A stretch of DNA of 64,000 nt from Spisula solida (Eukaryota > Mollusca > Bivalvia > Venerida > Mactridae), in assembly GCA_947247005.1 (NCBI GenBank), contig OX365948.1, positions 35,592,601-35,656,600 on the forward strand, written 5' to 3'. The notes under the pieces are model-generated. The model had not been told where the DNA came from, searched no databases, and saw only the letters and a list, made by a program, of their open reading frames with translations. Below are positions 42,501 to 45,864 of the stretch, one piece after another. Made by a program: the position numbers and the translations under genes. The stretch's first letter is position 1. Each line of letters begins with the position of its first letter.

Positions 42501-43626
42501 TCAAGACTGTTTGCATAAATTCAAGTATTTTCAGTTAAATTCAAGTACCTTTTTGACATTTTTTTCAAGACAGCACTTAATTTAAGAACTTCTCAAGGTT
42601 GAAAACAAATTCAAGGATTGTTCAAGGCTTGTGGAAACCTTGTTTAAAAAAAAGAATTGAAAAATGGTTTTCACAGCTGTACAACATTCATTTATAACAA
42701 CATATCATCAAATTGTAGAAAAAACATGAGAATGCACCAGTAGAAATGGCACATTGCCAAAGTGGTATCCGTAAATTAAAGCATGTTATGAATTATCACC
42801 CTGTCAGTACACCACATGATTCAGTGTCAAATAAAAGTTTTGCAATAAGCAATGTTGCATTCAAGGCTTTATACCGTGCCTTGTATACAAACAATTCTAC
42901 ACCTCTACAGTACTTAGTTACATGAAAGGATTAGGATGGTGAAAAAACAGTAGAGAACTTCATATCATAAAAATAATGATAATAAAATAATAAATAAATA
43001 ATGATAACAAATGTTGATTACCTGTTATCTGTTGTAAAATAATAATTGAAAGAACCAGAAATAACCATGGGTATTTCAGTATAAACATCATGACTGTCAC
43101 TCTTTGACCCGCTAGAACTTCTCCACTCTTGTTCATAATATGTAGTTCTTTCAAATGGAACTTCTTTCCTAGGTGGGTGATTACAATATAGTCTCACAGA
43201 ACTGGCATGTAGAGACGGGCCCAACACAAAACGAAGGTGCCAACCTGAATGGCATAAAAATAGAGAAGAAATCTTAACTGAATCATTTTGTAACAAAAGA
43301 AATAAAAAACAAAACTCCAAATCAGTGATTCAAATTTGGACTAAAATGACATAAATTTAAACATCAAACTTAAGAAATATCAACTCTCACTTATCTTCAA
43401 TTGTGTTTTTAAACCGCCTAGAAATTCTAAACTACTTTCCAAAGCCTAACTAATGCCAGAATGTCGAAGATAATGGAACTAAATACAATAGTTTCAAGAA
43501 TATAAATGTTAATATGTCAACATCATTATCAATTTGAAATGAATCACCTTTCTCGAGTCTGAAGAGAGTAGACTGAAGGTTCTCCCCATCATTCAGAGTA
43601 AGCTCCCTCACTTGAAACGAACTCAT
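301..43626 (-). CDS. AGL: Glycogen debranching enzyme, 20 exons, C-terminus off the left edge
   Basis: Bifunctional cytosolic enzyme of glycogen breakdown. It moves a maltotriosyl unit from a branch stub (4-alpha-glucanotransferase) and then hydrolyses the remaining alpha-1,6 glucose (amylo-1,6-glucosidase). The spliced coding exons on the minus strand are 43548-43626, 43022-43244, 41515-42076, 41210-41318, 39046-39163, 38312-38524, 35450-35589, 34184-34371, 33024-33147, 30107-30270, 22652-22753, 22038-22223, 21118-21268, 12257-12482, 10987-11258, 5187-5320, 4053-4186, 2783-2970, 1413-1515 and 301-526. All junctions are GT-AG, all phases agree, and the sum is 3,642 nt (1,214 residues). The GH13 signatures DLVYNH (221-226), VRLDNCHS (D533), VVAELFTG (E562) and THDNESP (D634) keep the spacing I recall for the human enzyme. 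WGRDTFI (exon 19) and RYNCRDA (D1170, exon 20) open the glucosidase domain. The human enzyme is about 1,530 residues, so roughly 300 are missing here only because the window ends. Confidence 0.97.
570..790 (+). repeat. Dispersed repeat, copy 1 (partner at 39.8-40.1 kb)
   Basis: The sequence GCCCATCT-GGGGCATGGTGAATGAAAA, the 'aacttgtcctagata' segment and 'gagtacagacaa' occur in the same order near 39,805-40,030. This is a shared interspersed repeat within intron 19. It has no ORF, and I see no clear termini. Confidence 0.6.
1413..1515 (-). CDS. AGL: AGL coding exon 19 (WGRD glucosidase motif)
   Basis: Residues 1105-1138, [20 protein letters not shown] then [20 protein letters not shown] is a hallmark of the amylo-1,6-glucosidase (GH133-like) domain. 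The residue before W is Thr, where vertebrate enzymes have Cys. The acceptor is ATTACAG and the donor GCTAG|GTACGA. This is the shortest AGL exon after the first and exon 11. Confidence 0.95.
1869..2620. repeat. Dispersed palindromic repeat family, copy 1
   Basis: It begins with 'gtgccgtaaagccgtgcc', contains several TGACGTCA-like palindromes, and ends with an inverted-repeat module (2486-2608). In that module 'gagttttattaaactcgt' faces 'ttaataaaactcgtatgta'. A second copy in the same order lies at 32,131-32,855. This is probably a non-autonomous DNA element, located in AGL intron 18. Confidence 0.7.
2783..2970 (-). CDS. AGL: AGL coding exon 18
   Basis: Residues 1042-1104, [20 protein letters not shown], then [16 protein letters not shown] and [12 protein letters not shown]. 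The acceptor is GTTATAG and the donor GCAG|GTTTGT, a weak donor. CLSLAAG leads directly into the glucosidase active-site region of exon 19. Confidence 0.94.
3490..3842 (+). repeat. GAGGGCCC-type dispersed repeat, copy 1
   Basis: It starts with 'aacaagagggcccaaagggc', followed by about two units containing 'gttttttaccccggatgacc' and 'accaagtttcat'. It ends in a (GACG)n run at about 3776-3815. The same module occurs at 35,672-36,650. I associate this opening palindrome with repeats in bivalve genomes; that association is from memory. It lies in AGL intron 17. Confidence 0.7.
4053..4186 (-). CDS. AGL: AGL coding exon 17
   Basis: Residues 998-1041, [20 protein letters not shown] then [20 protein letters not shown] and SLMS. 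It matches the family block IPRYLIPCYFDAILIGAY. The acceptor is TTTTCAG and the donor GA|GTAAGT. It is too short to appear as an ORF. Confidence 0.95.
4930..5172 (+). repeat. Possible repeat next to exon 16
   Basis: It opens with 'aacaagagctgtccacgatc'. It closes with 'gtgctttgataaaacag', which recurs as part of a foldback arm at about 51,340-51,356. It has no ORF. Only these short similarities support the call. Confidence 0.35.
5187..5320 (-). CDS. AGL: AGL coding exon 16
   Basis: Residues 953-997, [20 protein letters not shown] then [20 protein letters not shown] and PGTKH. It corresponds to the family block NDLGHPFCNNLRSGDW. The acceptor is TTTACAG and the donor CAT|GTAAGT. It is too short to appear as an ORF. 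Confidence 0.95.
5321..6376. other. Intron 15, distal part: nothing recognised
   Basis: AT-rich intron sequence between exon 16 and the repeats that flank the 3.9-kb transposon. ORFs here are short, unrelated to known families and without codon structure. I see no RNA gene or clear repeat. Confidence 0.6.
6400..6607 (+). repeat. 135-bp tandem repeat, left part (split by transposon)
   Basis: It contains 'agtaacagtgaccttgaccc' followed by 'actggccc' and 'gctaggtcaccatgcaagc'. The same unit repeats at 10,467-10,860 with starts about 131-137 bases apart. The two parts read as one array interrupted by the TA-flanked element at 6608-10466. Confidence 0.75.
7542..8547. mobile_element. Mariner-like non-autonomous element
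   Basis: Its ends are perfect inverted repeats beginning CGAGGGTCGTTCATTTAATA and continuing CCCGGAC, flanked by TA (7540-7541 and 8548-8549). The length of about 1,006 bp suits a deleted mariner or a MITE. I see no D,D34D transposase on either strand. It is nested within the 6608-10466 element, so it inserted later. Confidence 0.8.
9695..10130 (+). repeat. Interspersed repeat ending in (ACCA)n
   Basis: The unit 'gacgatatgcacaactagac', 'cattcatacaaagttt', 'agaaatagcgcggacaaaat' occurs twice, and the repeat ends in an (ACCA/ACCG)n tract at about 10076-10130. A diverged relative with a (GGGC)n tract lies at 30,285-30,720. Its transposition class is unclear. Confidence 0.65.
10467..10860 (+). 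repeat. 135-bp tandem repeat, right part
   Basis: Three further units contain 'agtaacagtgaccttgaccc' or a close variant, beginning near 10,546, 10,677 and 10,814. This is the continuation of the array at 6400-6607 after removal of the transposon. Confidence 0.75.
10987..11258 (-). CDS. AGL: AGL coding exon 15
   Basis: Residues 862-952, [20 protein letters not shown] through [20 protein letters not shown], ending [10 protein letters not shown]. It matches the linker between the transferase and glucosidase domains. The acceptor is TATTGTAG and the donor GGAG|GTAGGT. A 367-bp tandem duplication starts 24 bases upstream of the acceptor. Confidence 0.95.
11283..12016. repeat. 367-bp tandem duplication in intron 14
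   Basis: Bases 11283-11649 and 11650-12016 are almost identical (one difference noted, 'tctccaat' against 'tctcaaat'). It begins 24 bases upstream of the exon 15 acceptor on the coding strand. It has no ORF. The near-identity indicates a recent duplication or ongoing homogenisation. Confidence 0.92.
12257..12482 (-). CDS. AGL: AGL coding exon 14 (acceptor inside a 32-bp array)
   Basis: Residues 787-861, [20 protein letters not shown] then ...[19 protein letters not shown]. The acceptor TTTCAG|GAGTGATAG is one unit of a 32-bp tandem array extending upstream. Only this most exon-proximal copy keeps frame. Every other copy leads to GAG TGA after ten codons. The donor is AAG|GTAAGG. Confidence 0.94.
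12467..12696. repeat. 32-bp array carrying the exon 14 acceptor, left block (7 copies)
   Basis: The unit is read on the minus strand as 'GAGTGATAGAGAATATATTG' plus 'TTTGTCTTTCAG'. It is the pyrimidine tract, AG and first exon bases of exon 14. Copies differ at one or two positions (CTATC/CAATC, GAAAG/GATAG). The block stops at TATTC, where a 7.3-kb insertion begins, and resumes at 20,003. Confidence 0.95.
12830..14119 (+). other. LINE 5' region or host-element interior, boundary unresolved
   Basis: Non-coding sequence between the left end of the insertion and ORF1. It includes a short duplication ('actgacgaacatgtctaaaa' and a partial copy, near 13,030). It probably contains the LINE 5' UTR and promoter, but no target-site duplication lets me place the 5' end. 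Confidence 0.4.
14120..16600 (+). CDS. LINE ORF1: coiled coil plus SGNH/GDSL esterase-like domain
   Basis: 826 residues, with no stop or frameshift. The N-terminal 120 residues form a compact region ending in [21 protein letters not shown] polar, Ser/Thr-rich stretch follows. A heptad-rich, Gln/Glu/Lys-rich segment at about 355-525 should form a coiled coil, as in ORF1 trimerisation. Residues 572-745 carry the SGNH hydrolase blocks: GDSVTRK (block I), SHGGAEI (II), HAGINN (III) and EVHLSDLG (V). Esterase-type ORF1 proteins are known from CR1-group LINEs, where they are thought to bind RNA or membranes. The tail is Pro/His-rich and overlaps ORF2 by 118 bases in another frame. The first ATG in frame was taken as the start. 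Confidence 0.88.
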   Translation: MDLTVNLSKVIMDQTMNTTEFEGFSFVEPATSCHYDIYMSETSDNVSIRFYKKDICAEMLKLLQEKYSFIPNKEQTGLRTTTEINSMKVVITVYDTLTVLIQGSGCRIWTEEIFKHLARQMPSCSTQTENNPQPQAFSASELCSETTSEKLQITEATVTSTEATNSSRKIRQPARYFITPKEQKKSKGFKHYLKKRLNLSSITNSTPGNFGHSFNMSDIHDKHSTPVSTAGTSSLNEDDSSNYNLESSSQTFPKQIEKCVYENKPKSIKKASAVFNISTESVENKVTPLKTTNAQPDVLSCQEQRTKDTSFMDQEEESRDEQFENIPSEQKGDKMTKTQYIDKCVGTMQVKDDLQTKQITILRNLTETLKSENKELQTEINDLSLKTDHQATQLGQQLDISENLKKKCSEQRKHISSLENKLTEKNGTCIIQEEELSKLKQQLQQEKKMHFENAVTLSQQNEKSADMKSDLESVKDEVAALQLQVSQLHETRETTASKTEIQILRIQQQKYNEELKSVQNQLEQLKMNSCKPQLQSTDQNTGNNNTVKETISSNTGSKTNQYSKYEENRKTNVFICGDSVTRKLRLDKMSTNKTDVQIRSHGGAEIRDINIKVQNHSKYVSGFNQSEAYLIHAGINNISHGDSSSEIREQIDELTKHLKETNPAAKLIVSSILPMKSNTQHATTIEEANKVLNSFCTESGFTFIDHTASFQKNGSVNKDLYTNEVHLSDLGIAVFARNLKSTIREVFNIHVNNTSPHQTQLPRKYTAGHKSENFRMASTPRGPPGHVLWKRHGHRPYGPQPPHPAMMWGLPPSLAMMCPPPLPPRY
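16483..19497 (+). CDS. LINE ORF2: APE-type endonuclease and reverse transcriptase
   Basis: 1,004 residues, uninterrupted. Residues about 55-270 form an exonuclease-endonuclease-phosphatase domain with [41 protein letters not shown] and ALSDHYPV. The metal-binding and catalytic Asn, Glu, Asp and His are in place. The reverse transcriptase has [18 protein letters not shown] (about 560), [33 protein letters not shown] (about 689) and the polymerase motif FADD (about 719). A C-terminal region follows ([20 protein letters not shown]). The domain order fits CR1/L2/Rex-type non-LTR elements, which nick DNA and copy RNA by target-primed reverse transcription. The ATG at 16483 lies inside ORF1. Reinitiation or leaky scanning is possible but cannot be shown here. 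Confidence 0.95.
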   Translation: METPRTQTIRTPTTAPSNDVGPSTILSNDVSTTPTTSILTPGINATNTEFFNKRGLNIFHLNIHYLYPKFDQIKIILHNHEEIDILCLCETFLNDNFDDSEFQLNNYNMFRRDRQTNGGGIVVYVKSKYHCVQREDLASDDIEAIWLEIRCSKQKPIVFGYIYRPPSSKSDWNYEFEKKLEKLYTENKEIILTGDFNYNSLLLDSNSVWNNTINSFNLSQLVDKPTRVTTQTSTIIDHVYTNMPCNITEINIPHIALSDHYPVCFTRKLTSQKDNGPSHNLINYRNVKNFNETDFLCSLETQPWSILDIFDDTDDALDSFIKLYSNVLNLHAPLKQKRVKHKNLPDWFNPNITNAMKHRDKAKQSNNTENFRYWRNKTQSLIKEAKKSFYSESINNNQQNPRQIWKNLKDLSGKSSKHQSHLIVDESGKPIQDADTTAEYFNDFFANIFNKAPHHCDTISQDDKTILSEFIKDRISPTTSFHIPLIKESFILKQLKSMDCNKATGLDGIGVKFLKLSAEIIARPLTNIFNKSISSARFPNLFKKAKVVPIFKKGSKSDANNYRPISILPVLSKILEKHVSDNLKTYIETHSLIHSTQSGFRSKHSCETALTSIIDSWISAINDNKIVGTVFLDLTKAFDLLNHSILLDKMKEYKFDEKTLAWFTSYLSDRTQQVSISGKLSGSRAIASGVPQGSILGPILFILYINDLPLHLKNTSTDMFADDTTVTAFEQSLPEVYNSLQQSITIINDWCSRNSMLPNPQKTKAMIISPSNTIYNFLKTSSEFTLTMQNQVIGFSETEKLLGVHVDHKLNWQTQVEHLLKKCNSLLYLLLRIKSFLKKHMRILFFNAYILPHIDYCCTIWGNCNNEFLNTLYKFQKRAARIILDKDIDTPSHDLFQELKWMTIHERIYFKKAIFVYKSINNLFPEYMSNLFTFSNNHSLRSHTQQSLKVPKPRLEFFRKTLAYSGPKLWNTIPLHIKQSESLAIFKSSYLKWWFSSGKNLLNM
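19774..20002. other. Right end of the 7.3-kb insertion
   Basis: Sequence after the LINE tail to the inverted end. It carries 'atggctattattttaaaatg' near the terminus, resembling the 'gcgattatt' motifs of the left end. Non-coding. Confidence 0.55.
20003..20196. repeat. 32-bp acceptor array, right block (6 copies)
   Basis: Six further units of the exon 14 acceptor repeat, ending at 'caaacaatataaagtaacag'. With the left block this makes 13 copies. Each has its own TTTGTCTTTCAG acceptor on the minus strand. Confidence 0.95.
20197..21000. other. Intron 13 remainder: nothing recognised
   Basis: Unique-looking AT-rich intron sequence. Short ORFs show no family similarity. I see no repeat or RNA gene. 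Confidence 0.6.
21001..21190. repeat. 95-bp tandem duplication of the exon 13 3' end and donor
   Basis: Copies at 21001-21095 and 21096-21190 differ at two bases (GTTCAATG against GTTTAGTG). Each copy contains 73 bases of exon, the donor CAAG|GTATGT and the first intron bases. The second donor, at 21022/21021, would extend the exon by 95 bases and introduce a stop. Confidence 0.96.
21118..21268 (-). CDS. AGL: AGL coding exon 13 (with duplicated 3' part downstream)
   Basis: Residues 737-786, [20 protein letters not shown], then [20 protein letters not shown] and [10 protein letters not shown]. The acceptor is TTGATAG and the donor CAAG|GTATGT. The last 73 exon bases, the donor and the first intron bases are duplicated in tandem (21001-21095 and 21096-21190). 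I chose the upstream donor because the downstream one shifts frame and meets TAG after eight codons. Confidence 0.95.
21269..21620. other. Intron 12, acceptor-side part
   Basis: Non-coding. A 105-residue plus-strand ORF (21242-21559) overlaps the antisense of exon 13 and has no recognisable domain, so I do not call it a gene. Confidence 0.6.
21624..22008. repeat. 37-bp minisatellite close to the exon 12 donor
   Basis: About ten units of 'acttaaacagccatacttta' plus 'tgtatcccttactgact', in two variants (CCCTTACTGACT and CCTTTACTGTCT). On the minus strand the first type contains CAGTAAGG, a donor-like string. The array starts about 30 bases downstream of the true exon 12 donor. Confidence 0.92.
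22038..22223 (-). CDS. AGL: AGL coding exon 12
   Basis: Residues 675-736, [20 protein letters not shown] through SKEHFNFSQ. It is a symmetric phase-0 exon of 186 nt with acceptor TTTTCAG and donor CAG|GTATAT. A 37-bp tandem array begins about 30 bases downstream of the donor. Confidence 0.94.
22652..22753 (-). CDS. AGL: AGL coding exon 11
   Basis: Residues 641-674, [20 protein letters not shown] then [14 protein letters not shown]. It is a symmetric phase-0 exon of 102 nt with acceptor TTTTCAG and donor CAT|GTAAGT. It matches the family block [20 protein letters not shown]. Confidence 0.96.
23483..27062. mobile_element. 3.58-kb TTAA-flanked element with about 490-bp inverted repeats
   Basis: The ends read GGTGGAACCACACTATAAAA inwards on both strands, flanked by TTAA (23479-23482 and 27063-27066). 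The inverted repeats continue imperfectly to about 23,971 and 26,570, including TGGTAACT/ATGACGTCAT-rich parts and 'gtttaaattttattatg'. TTAA targets are used by piggyBac and Kolobok elements. The long inverted repeats favour a non-autonomous member of one of these. The interior (about 23,975-26,565) has no convincing transposase. Confidence 0.85.
23975..26565. other. Interior of the TTAA element: no recognised gene
   Basis: Short ORFs only. One minus-strand stretch, read from about 25,508 to 25,370, starts [20 protein letters not shown] and continues [19 protein letters not shown] before a stop. Its composition is protein-like. It could be a captured exon or a decayed element gene; I do not recognise it. 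Confidence 0.4.
27273..29352 (+). CDS. Tigger/pogo transposase, two exons, 525 residues
   Basis: Exon 1 is 27273-27831 and exon 2 is 28334-29352. The intron starts AAAG|GTAATT and ends TTTCAG|ATC, and it restores a continuous DDE domain. Residues about 5-55 form a CENP-B/psq-type helix-turn-helix ([20 protein letters not shown]). Residues 68-135 form the second, Tc5/CENP-B-type DNA-binding domain ([20 protein letters not shown]). The DDE domain keeps NMDETGLFF (D169), [10 protein letters not shown] (D275) and [10 protein letters not shown] (D305), 29 residues lying between the last two Asps. Acidic runs follow. The C-terminus ends [11 protein letters not shown], a PCNA-interacting peptide consensus. 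It binds the element's ends and catalyses cut-and-paste transposition in the nucleus. No disabling change is visible. Confidence 0.95.
27832..28333 (+). other. Intron of the Tigger transposase gene
   Basis: 502 bases with GT-AG ends, containing in-frame stops. Its removal joins FHFK to [20 protein letters not shown], as expected for the DDE_1 family. Confidence 0.85.
28331..28333 (+). promoter_or_regulatory. 3' splice site of the transposase intron
   Basis: CAG after a T-rich stretch (TTTTTATACATTTCAG). It is the acceptor that gives a 525-residue product. Confidence 0.8.
30107..30270 (-). CDS. AGL: AGL coding exon 10 (third catalytic Asp)
   Basis: Residues 586-640, [20 protein letters not shown], then [20 protein letters not shown] and [12 protein letters not shown]634 in THDNE is the transition-state-stabilising Asp. 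The acceptor is TTTTCAG and the donor AAG|GTTAGT. The next intron is about 7.3 kb because it holds the Tigger element. Confidence 0.96.
30285..30720 (+). repeat. Interspersed repeat with (GGGC/GAGC)n tract
   Basis: It shares 'atcactgaatgtgatgaat', 'acaaagggtcataactcc' and 'attatacaaagttt' with the repeat at 9695-10130. Here the simple tract is a GC-rich (GGGC/GAGC)n at about 30,445-30,530, very unlike the surrounding base composition. It lies beside exon 10 in intron 9. Confidence 0.65.
30739..31775. repeat. 16-bp minisatellite, about 1 kb, in intron 9
   Basis: Roughly 60 units of 'cattcagtctatgtaa' with T/G variants (CAGTGTATG, CAGCCTATG, CTAAGTAA). 'cattcaa' half-units are interspersed in a higher-order pattern. 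Confidence 0.93.
32131..32855. repeat. Dispersed palindromic repeat family, copy 2
   Basis: Same order of blocks as 1869-2620: 'gtgccgtaaagccgtgcc', 'tcattgtaccgct', then the inverted module 'gagttttattaaactcgtcg' facing 'ttaataaaactcgtatgta'. A second inverted pair, 'gaatttattaaacgagtt' and 'cgagtttaataaattcaa', lies at about 32,434-32,523. Confidence 0.7.
33024..33147 (-). CDS. AGL: AGL coding exon 9 (acid/base Glu)
   Basis: Residues 545-585, [20 protein letters not shown] then [22 protein letters not shown]562 in VVAELFTG aligns with the GH13 acid/base residue and lies 29 residues after D533. The acceptor is TTTGTAG and the donor GTAAGT. Confidence 0.97.
33180..34075. other. Intron 8: nothing recognised
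   Basis: AT-rich intron between exons 9 and 8. A plus-strand 70-codon ORF (33619-33831) has no recognisable domain. The 'gccatagtttagtagaaatg' segment near 33,230 recurs near 33,970, suggesting an old duplicated repeat. Confidence 0.55.
34184..34371 (-). CDS. AGL: AGL coding exon 8 (catalytic nucleophile)
   Basis: Residues 482-544. It includes [20 protein letters not shown] and [18 protein letters not shown]533 aligns with the glucanotransferase nucleophile Asp of AGL/GDB1. The acceptor is TTGTCAG and the donor GAG|GTGAGG. Confidence 0.97.
34595..35415. repeat. 36-bp minisatellite just downstream of exon 7
   Basis: About 22 units of 'ctcgaccaactgcactaact' plus 'gggtgacggtctaaca'. Because 36 is a multiple of three, a false 95-residue minus-strand ORF runs through part of it. 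Its edge is about 35 bases from the exon 7 donor. Confidence 0.93.
35450..35589 (-). CDS. AGL: AGL coding exon 7
   Basis: Residues 435-481, [20 protein letters not shown] then ...[31 protein letters not shown] is a hallmark of the family. The acceptor is TTTTGCAG and the donor CAG|GTAATC. A 36-bp minisatellite begins about 35 bases into the downstream intron. Confidence 0.96.
35672..36650 (+). repeat. GAGGGCCC-type dispersed repeat, copy 2, internally amplified
   Basis: It opens with 'aacaagagggcccaaagggc' and contains about five to six units of roughly 143 bp. Each has 'accccggatgacccaatatc', 'ttgtgaccaagtttcataaa' and 'gattaggccaaaattgtgac'. It ends with 'gacgaagagtgagc' and a TTTGTGACAGGTGAGC segment. 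It is homologous to 3490-3842. Confidence 0.8.
36661..37793 (+). repeat. 155-bp tandem array bounded by TGTCGCCTGA/TCAGGCGACA
   Basis: About six to seven units contain 'gacaaagttatgctccggac', 'aagaaatgctctaataaaat', 'agagttatggttcttgcgca' and 'ggcttattgcaagaaacat'. The block begins GTGTCGCCTGA at 36661 and ends TCAGGCGACAC at 37793. The ends are inverted, as in a transposable element with an amplified interior. Confidence 0.8.
38312..38524 (-). CDS. AGL: AGL coding exon 6
   Basis: Residues 364-435, [20 protein letters not shown] through TKKHPLMH. The acceptor is TTAACAG and the donor GA|GTAAGT. It matches the helical insert of the glucanotransferase domain. Confidence 0.94.
38800..38985 (+). 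repeat. Dispersed repeat (partner at 48,640-48,745)
   Basis: 'ctacaaaaacagctgtaact', 'aaaatagcaggttttccta' and 'gactggctca' recur in order at 48,650-48,745. The ORFs here are not genes. Confidence 0.6.
39046..39163 (-). CDS. AGL: AGL coding exon 5
   Basis: Residues 325-364, [20 protein letters not shown] then [19 protein letters not shown]. The acceptor is TTTTGCAG and the donor GTACTA. It was found by translating the gap between exons 4 and 6, because it is too short to stand out as an ORF. Confidence 0.93.
39805..40125 (+). repeat. Dispersed repeat, copy 2 (partner at 570-790)
   Basis: It contains 'ggggcatggtgaatgaaaat', 'aacttgtcctagatattatg' and 'gagtacagacaa', as in copy 1. This is followed by a second partial unit ('ataatcaaacttggtctaga'). 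Confidence 0.65.
40130..40669. mobile_element. Truncated mariner-like element (relative of 43953-44869)
   Basis: It shares 'ttacatgcgaagaga', 'gtcgatcattgac' and 'gttactttgaatg' in order with the element at 43953-44869, and ends 'atattgaatgaccctcg' at 40669. The left inverted repeat is missing. Confidence 0.6.
40690..40795 (-). repeat. tRNA-derived SINE-like element
   Basis: Read on the minus strand it has a box A-like GAGTGGTTAGGGCA. An anticodon-arm-like CTGCCTTGTAATAGGGAG follows, whose loop would show TGT. A box B GGTTCAAATCC lies at 40736-40746. The tRNA-like head (40725-40795) has imperfect stems, so it is not a functional tRNA. The tail on the left is short. Confidence 0.6.
41210..41318 (-). 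CDS. AGL: AGL coding exon 4
   Basis: Residues 289-324, [20 protein letters not shown]... to HGIE. It enters in phase 0 from acceptor TTACACAG and leaves in phase 1 at donor GTAAAG. It corresponds to the family segment that reads IRKIIWEDIFPKLKLWEFF in vertebrates. Confidence 0.93.
41515..42076 (-). CDS. AGL: AGL coding exon 3 (largest; start of GH13 barrel)
   Basis: Residues 101-288. It contains [32 protein letters not shown] and [13 protein letters not shown]. The last is conserved GH13 region I with its Asp and Asn-His. The acceptor is ATTTCAG and the donor CAG|GTAAGC. At 562 nt it is more than twice the length of most other exons. Confidence 0.97.
42240..42665 (+). repeat. 'TTCAAGG'-rich interspersed repeat
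   Basis: Repeated 'attcaag', 'ttcaagg' and 'caagacagcac' motifs. It starts near 'aaaattcaagaacttttcaa' and closes near 'aaggcttgtggaaacc'. Similar Phe-codon-like 'ttcaagga' repeats are common transposon remnants in animals. No ORF or exact termini seen. It lies in intron 2. Confidence 0.45.
43022..43244 (-). CDS. AGL: AGL coding exon 2
   Basis: Residues 27-101. It starts [17 protein letters not shown] and ends [12 protein letters not shown], matching the N-terminal beta-sandwich-like region of debranching enzymes. The acceptor is TTCAG and the donor GTAATC. It enters in phase 1 and leaves in phase 2. Confidence 0.95.
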
Positions 43627-43627
43627 T
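43548..43627 (-). CDS. AGL: AGL coding exon 1 (start codon)
   Basis: The ATG is at 43626-43624, one base after a strong acceptor (pyrimidine tract then ACAG). The 5' UTR is therefore on a separate upstream exon. The exon encodes [16 protein letters not shown]... and ends in phase 1 after GAGAAAG at donor GTGATT. The pattern resembles the N-terminus of the animal AGL family ([17 protein letters not shown]). No in-frame upstream ATG fits the family better. Confidence 0.92.
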
Positions 43628-43952
43628 CTGTAAAACAAAGACAGAATGGCATTAACATAAAATGTCAAGAAAATCTTTGACAAATTAACAATGTTCACAC
43701 AATAAGAAAAAATAGAGTATAATTGTGCTGCAGTAGATCTGGATTAACTGTTTCAGATTAAACTTTATCATCAACAAGTCTGAAAGGAAGCTTATAATTA
43801 TAAATACCTTCTCATTTATAGCCGCAACAAAGATTTACACAAAGGAAAAGCAATGTATATTTACTGCCCTTTCATATAACTGCACAATTTAGTTTGACAA
43901 TCACATGTATGTCTCTTTTGCTAGATAATAATTCTCTGTTTCCCTGTTTTTA

Positions 43953-44869
43953 CGAGAGTCTTTCAATATATAATGCAAACTATCAATTATCTCTAAAACC
44001 CGTCAAGATAAATGAAATTTCACATAATAAATATTTAAGTCTTTTTCGTTTAGTTCAGAAAATTTAAGGACCTTAACGTCAATGACATCATCAGCATGCA
44101 CTACCTTCGACTTCACTAAATACAACGTGGACGCGGTAACGTCACAAGACCAACGTAATTAACATAACAATCGAGGGCTGTTGAAACAAAAGTTCACCAA
44201 TTTATTATTGCCTTACTAAAGACTTGTGTTACAAGCCCTCTTTCATATTCCTATTAAAGTGGCGTGACTATCAAATGAAAATACGATAGGCAGAATTGCA
44301 ATCAAAGACTTCTAGTGTATAGGAAAGGATATCTATGCAACGGCCCATATTAAACACCAAAAAATTAAAGAATTTGTGACAGCAGACATAATATTCACAT
44401 GCGAAGAGAAAGTCCTGGAAAAAAAAGAGTAGTTTTGGCTCGGTTCATTCGTTTTGCGGAACAGGTTAAACATGTGCAAGGATTGCGCCCAATGGAGGGT
44501 GTCCAAATTTTTGTCGTCAGAAAAGACGGAACATTGCTTCAAACGAGTTATTGTGGAAAGGAAAAACGTTCTATCTATACTATTAGCTATTGAGACGTAG
44601 ATATGTTAATACCAGCTGGAAATGAGACGACAGTAACCTTGGGATTCAACTTCCTAATTTACATATAGGAATGAATTGTCCGCAGCCATGCAGTATAGAG
44701 TTATGTGCGAAGTTGCCTAGCAACATAAATAGAAGGACTGTCAAAATGTTTGAAAGCAGTCATTGATCACATAGAAGGTTACTTTGAATGAATATGTCCG
44801 TGTTTTAATGATTAATATTGTATACGAGAATTTATGTGTTAGTTCGCATTATATATTGAATGACCCTCG
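43953..44869. mobile_element. Mariner-like element with TA duplication, no transposase
   Basis: The left end CGAGAGTCTTTCAATATATA and the inverse of the right end CGAGGGTCATTCAATATATA match, each continuing ATGC. TA flanks are at 43951-43952 and 44870-44871. At 917 bp it is shorter than an intact mariner, and I find no D,D34D protein. A 64-codon plus-strand ORF (44399-44593) is not a known transposase. Confidence 0.8.
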
Positions 44870-45360
44870 TATGTCGGTTGTTGCTGTGGTTTCACTTCTA
44901 CTAGTTCTAATGTTTGTTGTGTATGTACTAGTTTGCATAATTGTTGTGATCAATGATGTTTTATGCATGTTTATGATTACTGTTGCAAATAACTTTCATA
45001 ATTATCGAAAGTAACTAATCTTCATTGATTATGAAATGGTACATGATCTACCATCTTGTATACATTTTGCAACAGGTTTCTGGTGTATACCTACATATGT
45101 TATATTCTCTTCAATCGTATGTGACAGATGCTTTAATTATTTAATACATGCATGTTATTGACACTTTTGAATTTCTATCAGGTAGACCCACCTGTATATT
45201 TTGCTGACCAGCTGACTAATAACTAGTCAGCATGCTCTGCAAGAATATTATTGCTACAGAAATTAGGTACTGGCAAAGGAGATATTACTGGATAGAAATC
45301 GCATAAAAAGCTCCCCTGAAGTTAAAAATAGATTTTTAGTCAGAATGTTAGTGTTTACAC

Positions 45361-45864
45361 TAGGGGTGACTATCGAGTCCATTTTTTACTATTGCAATAC
45401 TATTGCTATAGCTGAAAGTACTATTGTGATACTATTGTATTGCAGGAAACTATTGCGATACTTTTGCAATAGTTATTGTCAAGATTTCAAAACCAGAGAT
45501 TACATGTATATGCAAATTTGCACTGTTTAAGATATCACTTTGTTGTAAAACATACTAATCTACTATTTGTTGAAATGATTTAAAATGAATTGGATAGAAA
45601 TAGATTAATAGAATTTAACTAAATACTGCATTATTTGCAGTATTGATGCATGGGACTATTTAAGATTATTTTTTTAACGAGAACAAAAGTTGTTTGAAAT
45701 TAATAATAAACTTTATTTATAAAAATGAAACTATCATAACTATCGATAGTTGAGCTAACTATCGGCGATAGTTATTGGATCTCGAGACTTTTACTATCGA
45801 TCCATACTATCGGGACACTCGGGATTGCAATGCATCGATATTTCGATGCATCGGACCACCCCTA
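45361..45864. mobile_element. hAT-type MITE with perfect 8-bp target duplication
   Basis: It begins TAGGGGTGACT and ends with the inverse GG..CACCCCTA. It is flanked by GTTTACAC on both sides (45353-45360 and 45865-45872). An 8-bp duplication and TAGGGGTG ends are diagnostic of hAT. The interior has 'ctattgcaata' repeats and 'actatcgatagtt' palindromes and does not encode a protein. Confidence 0.92.
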
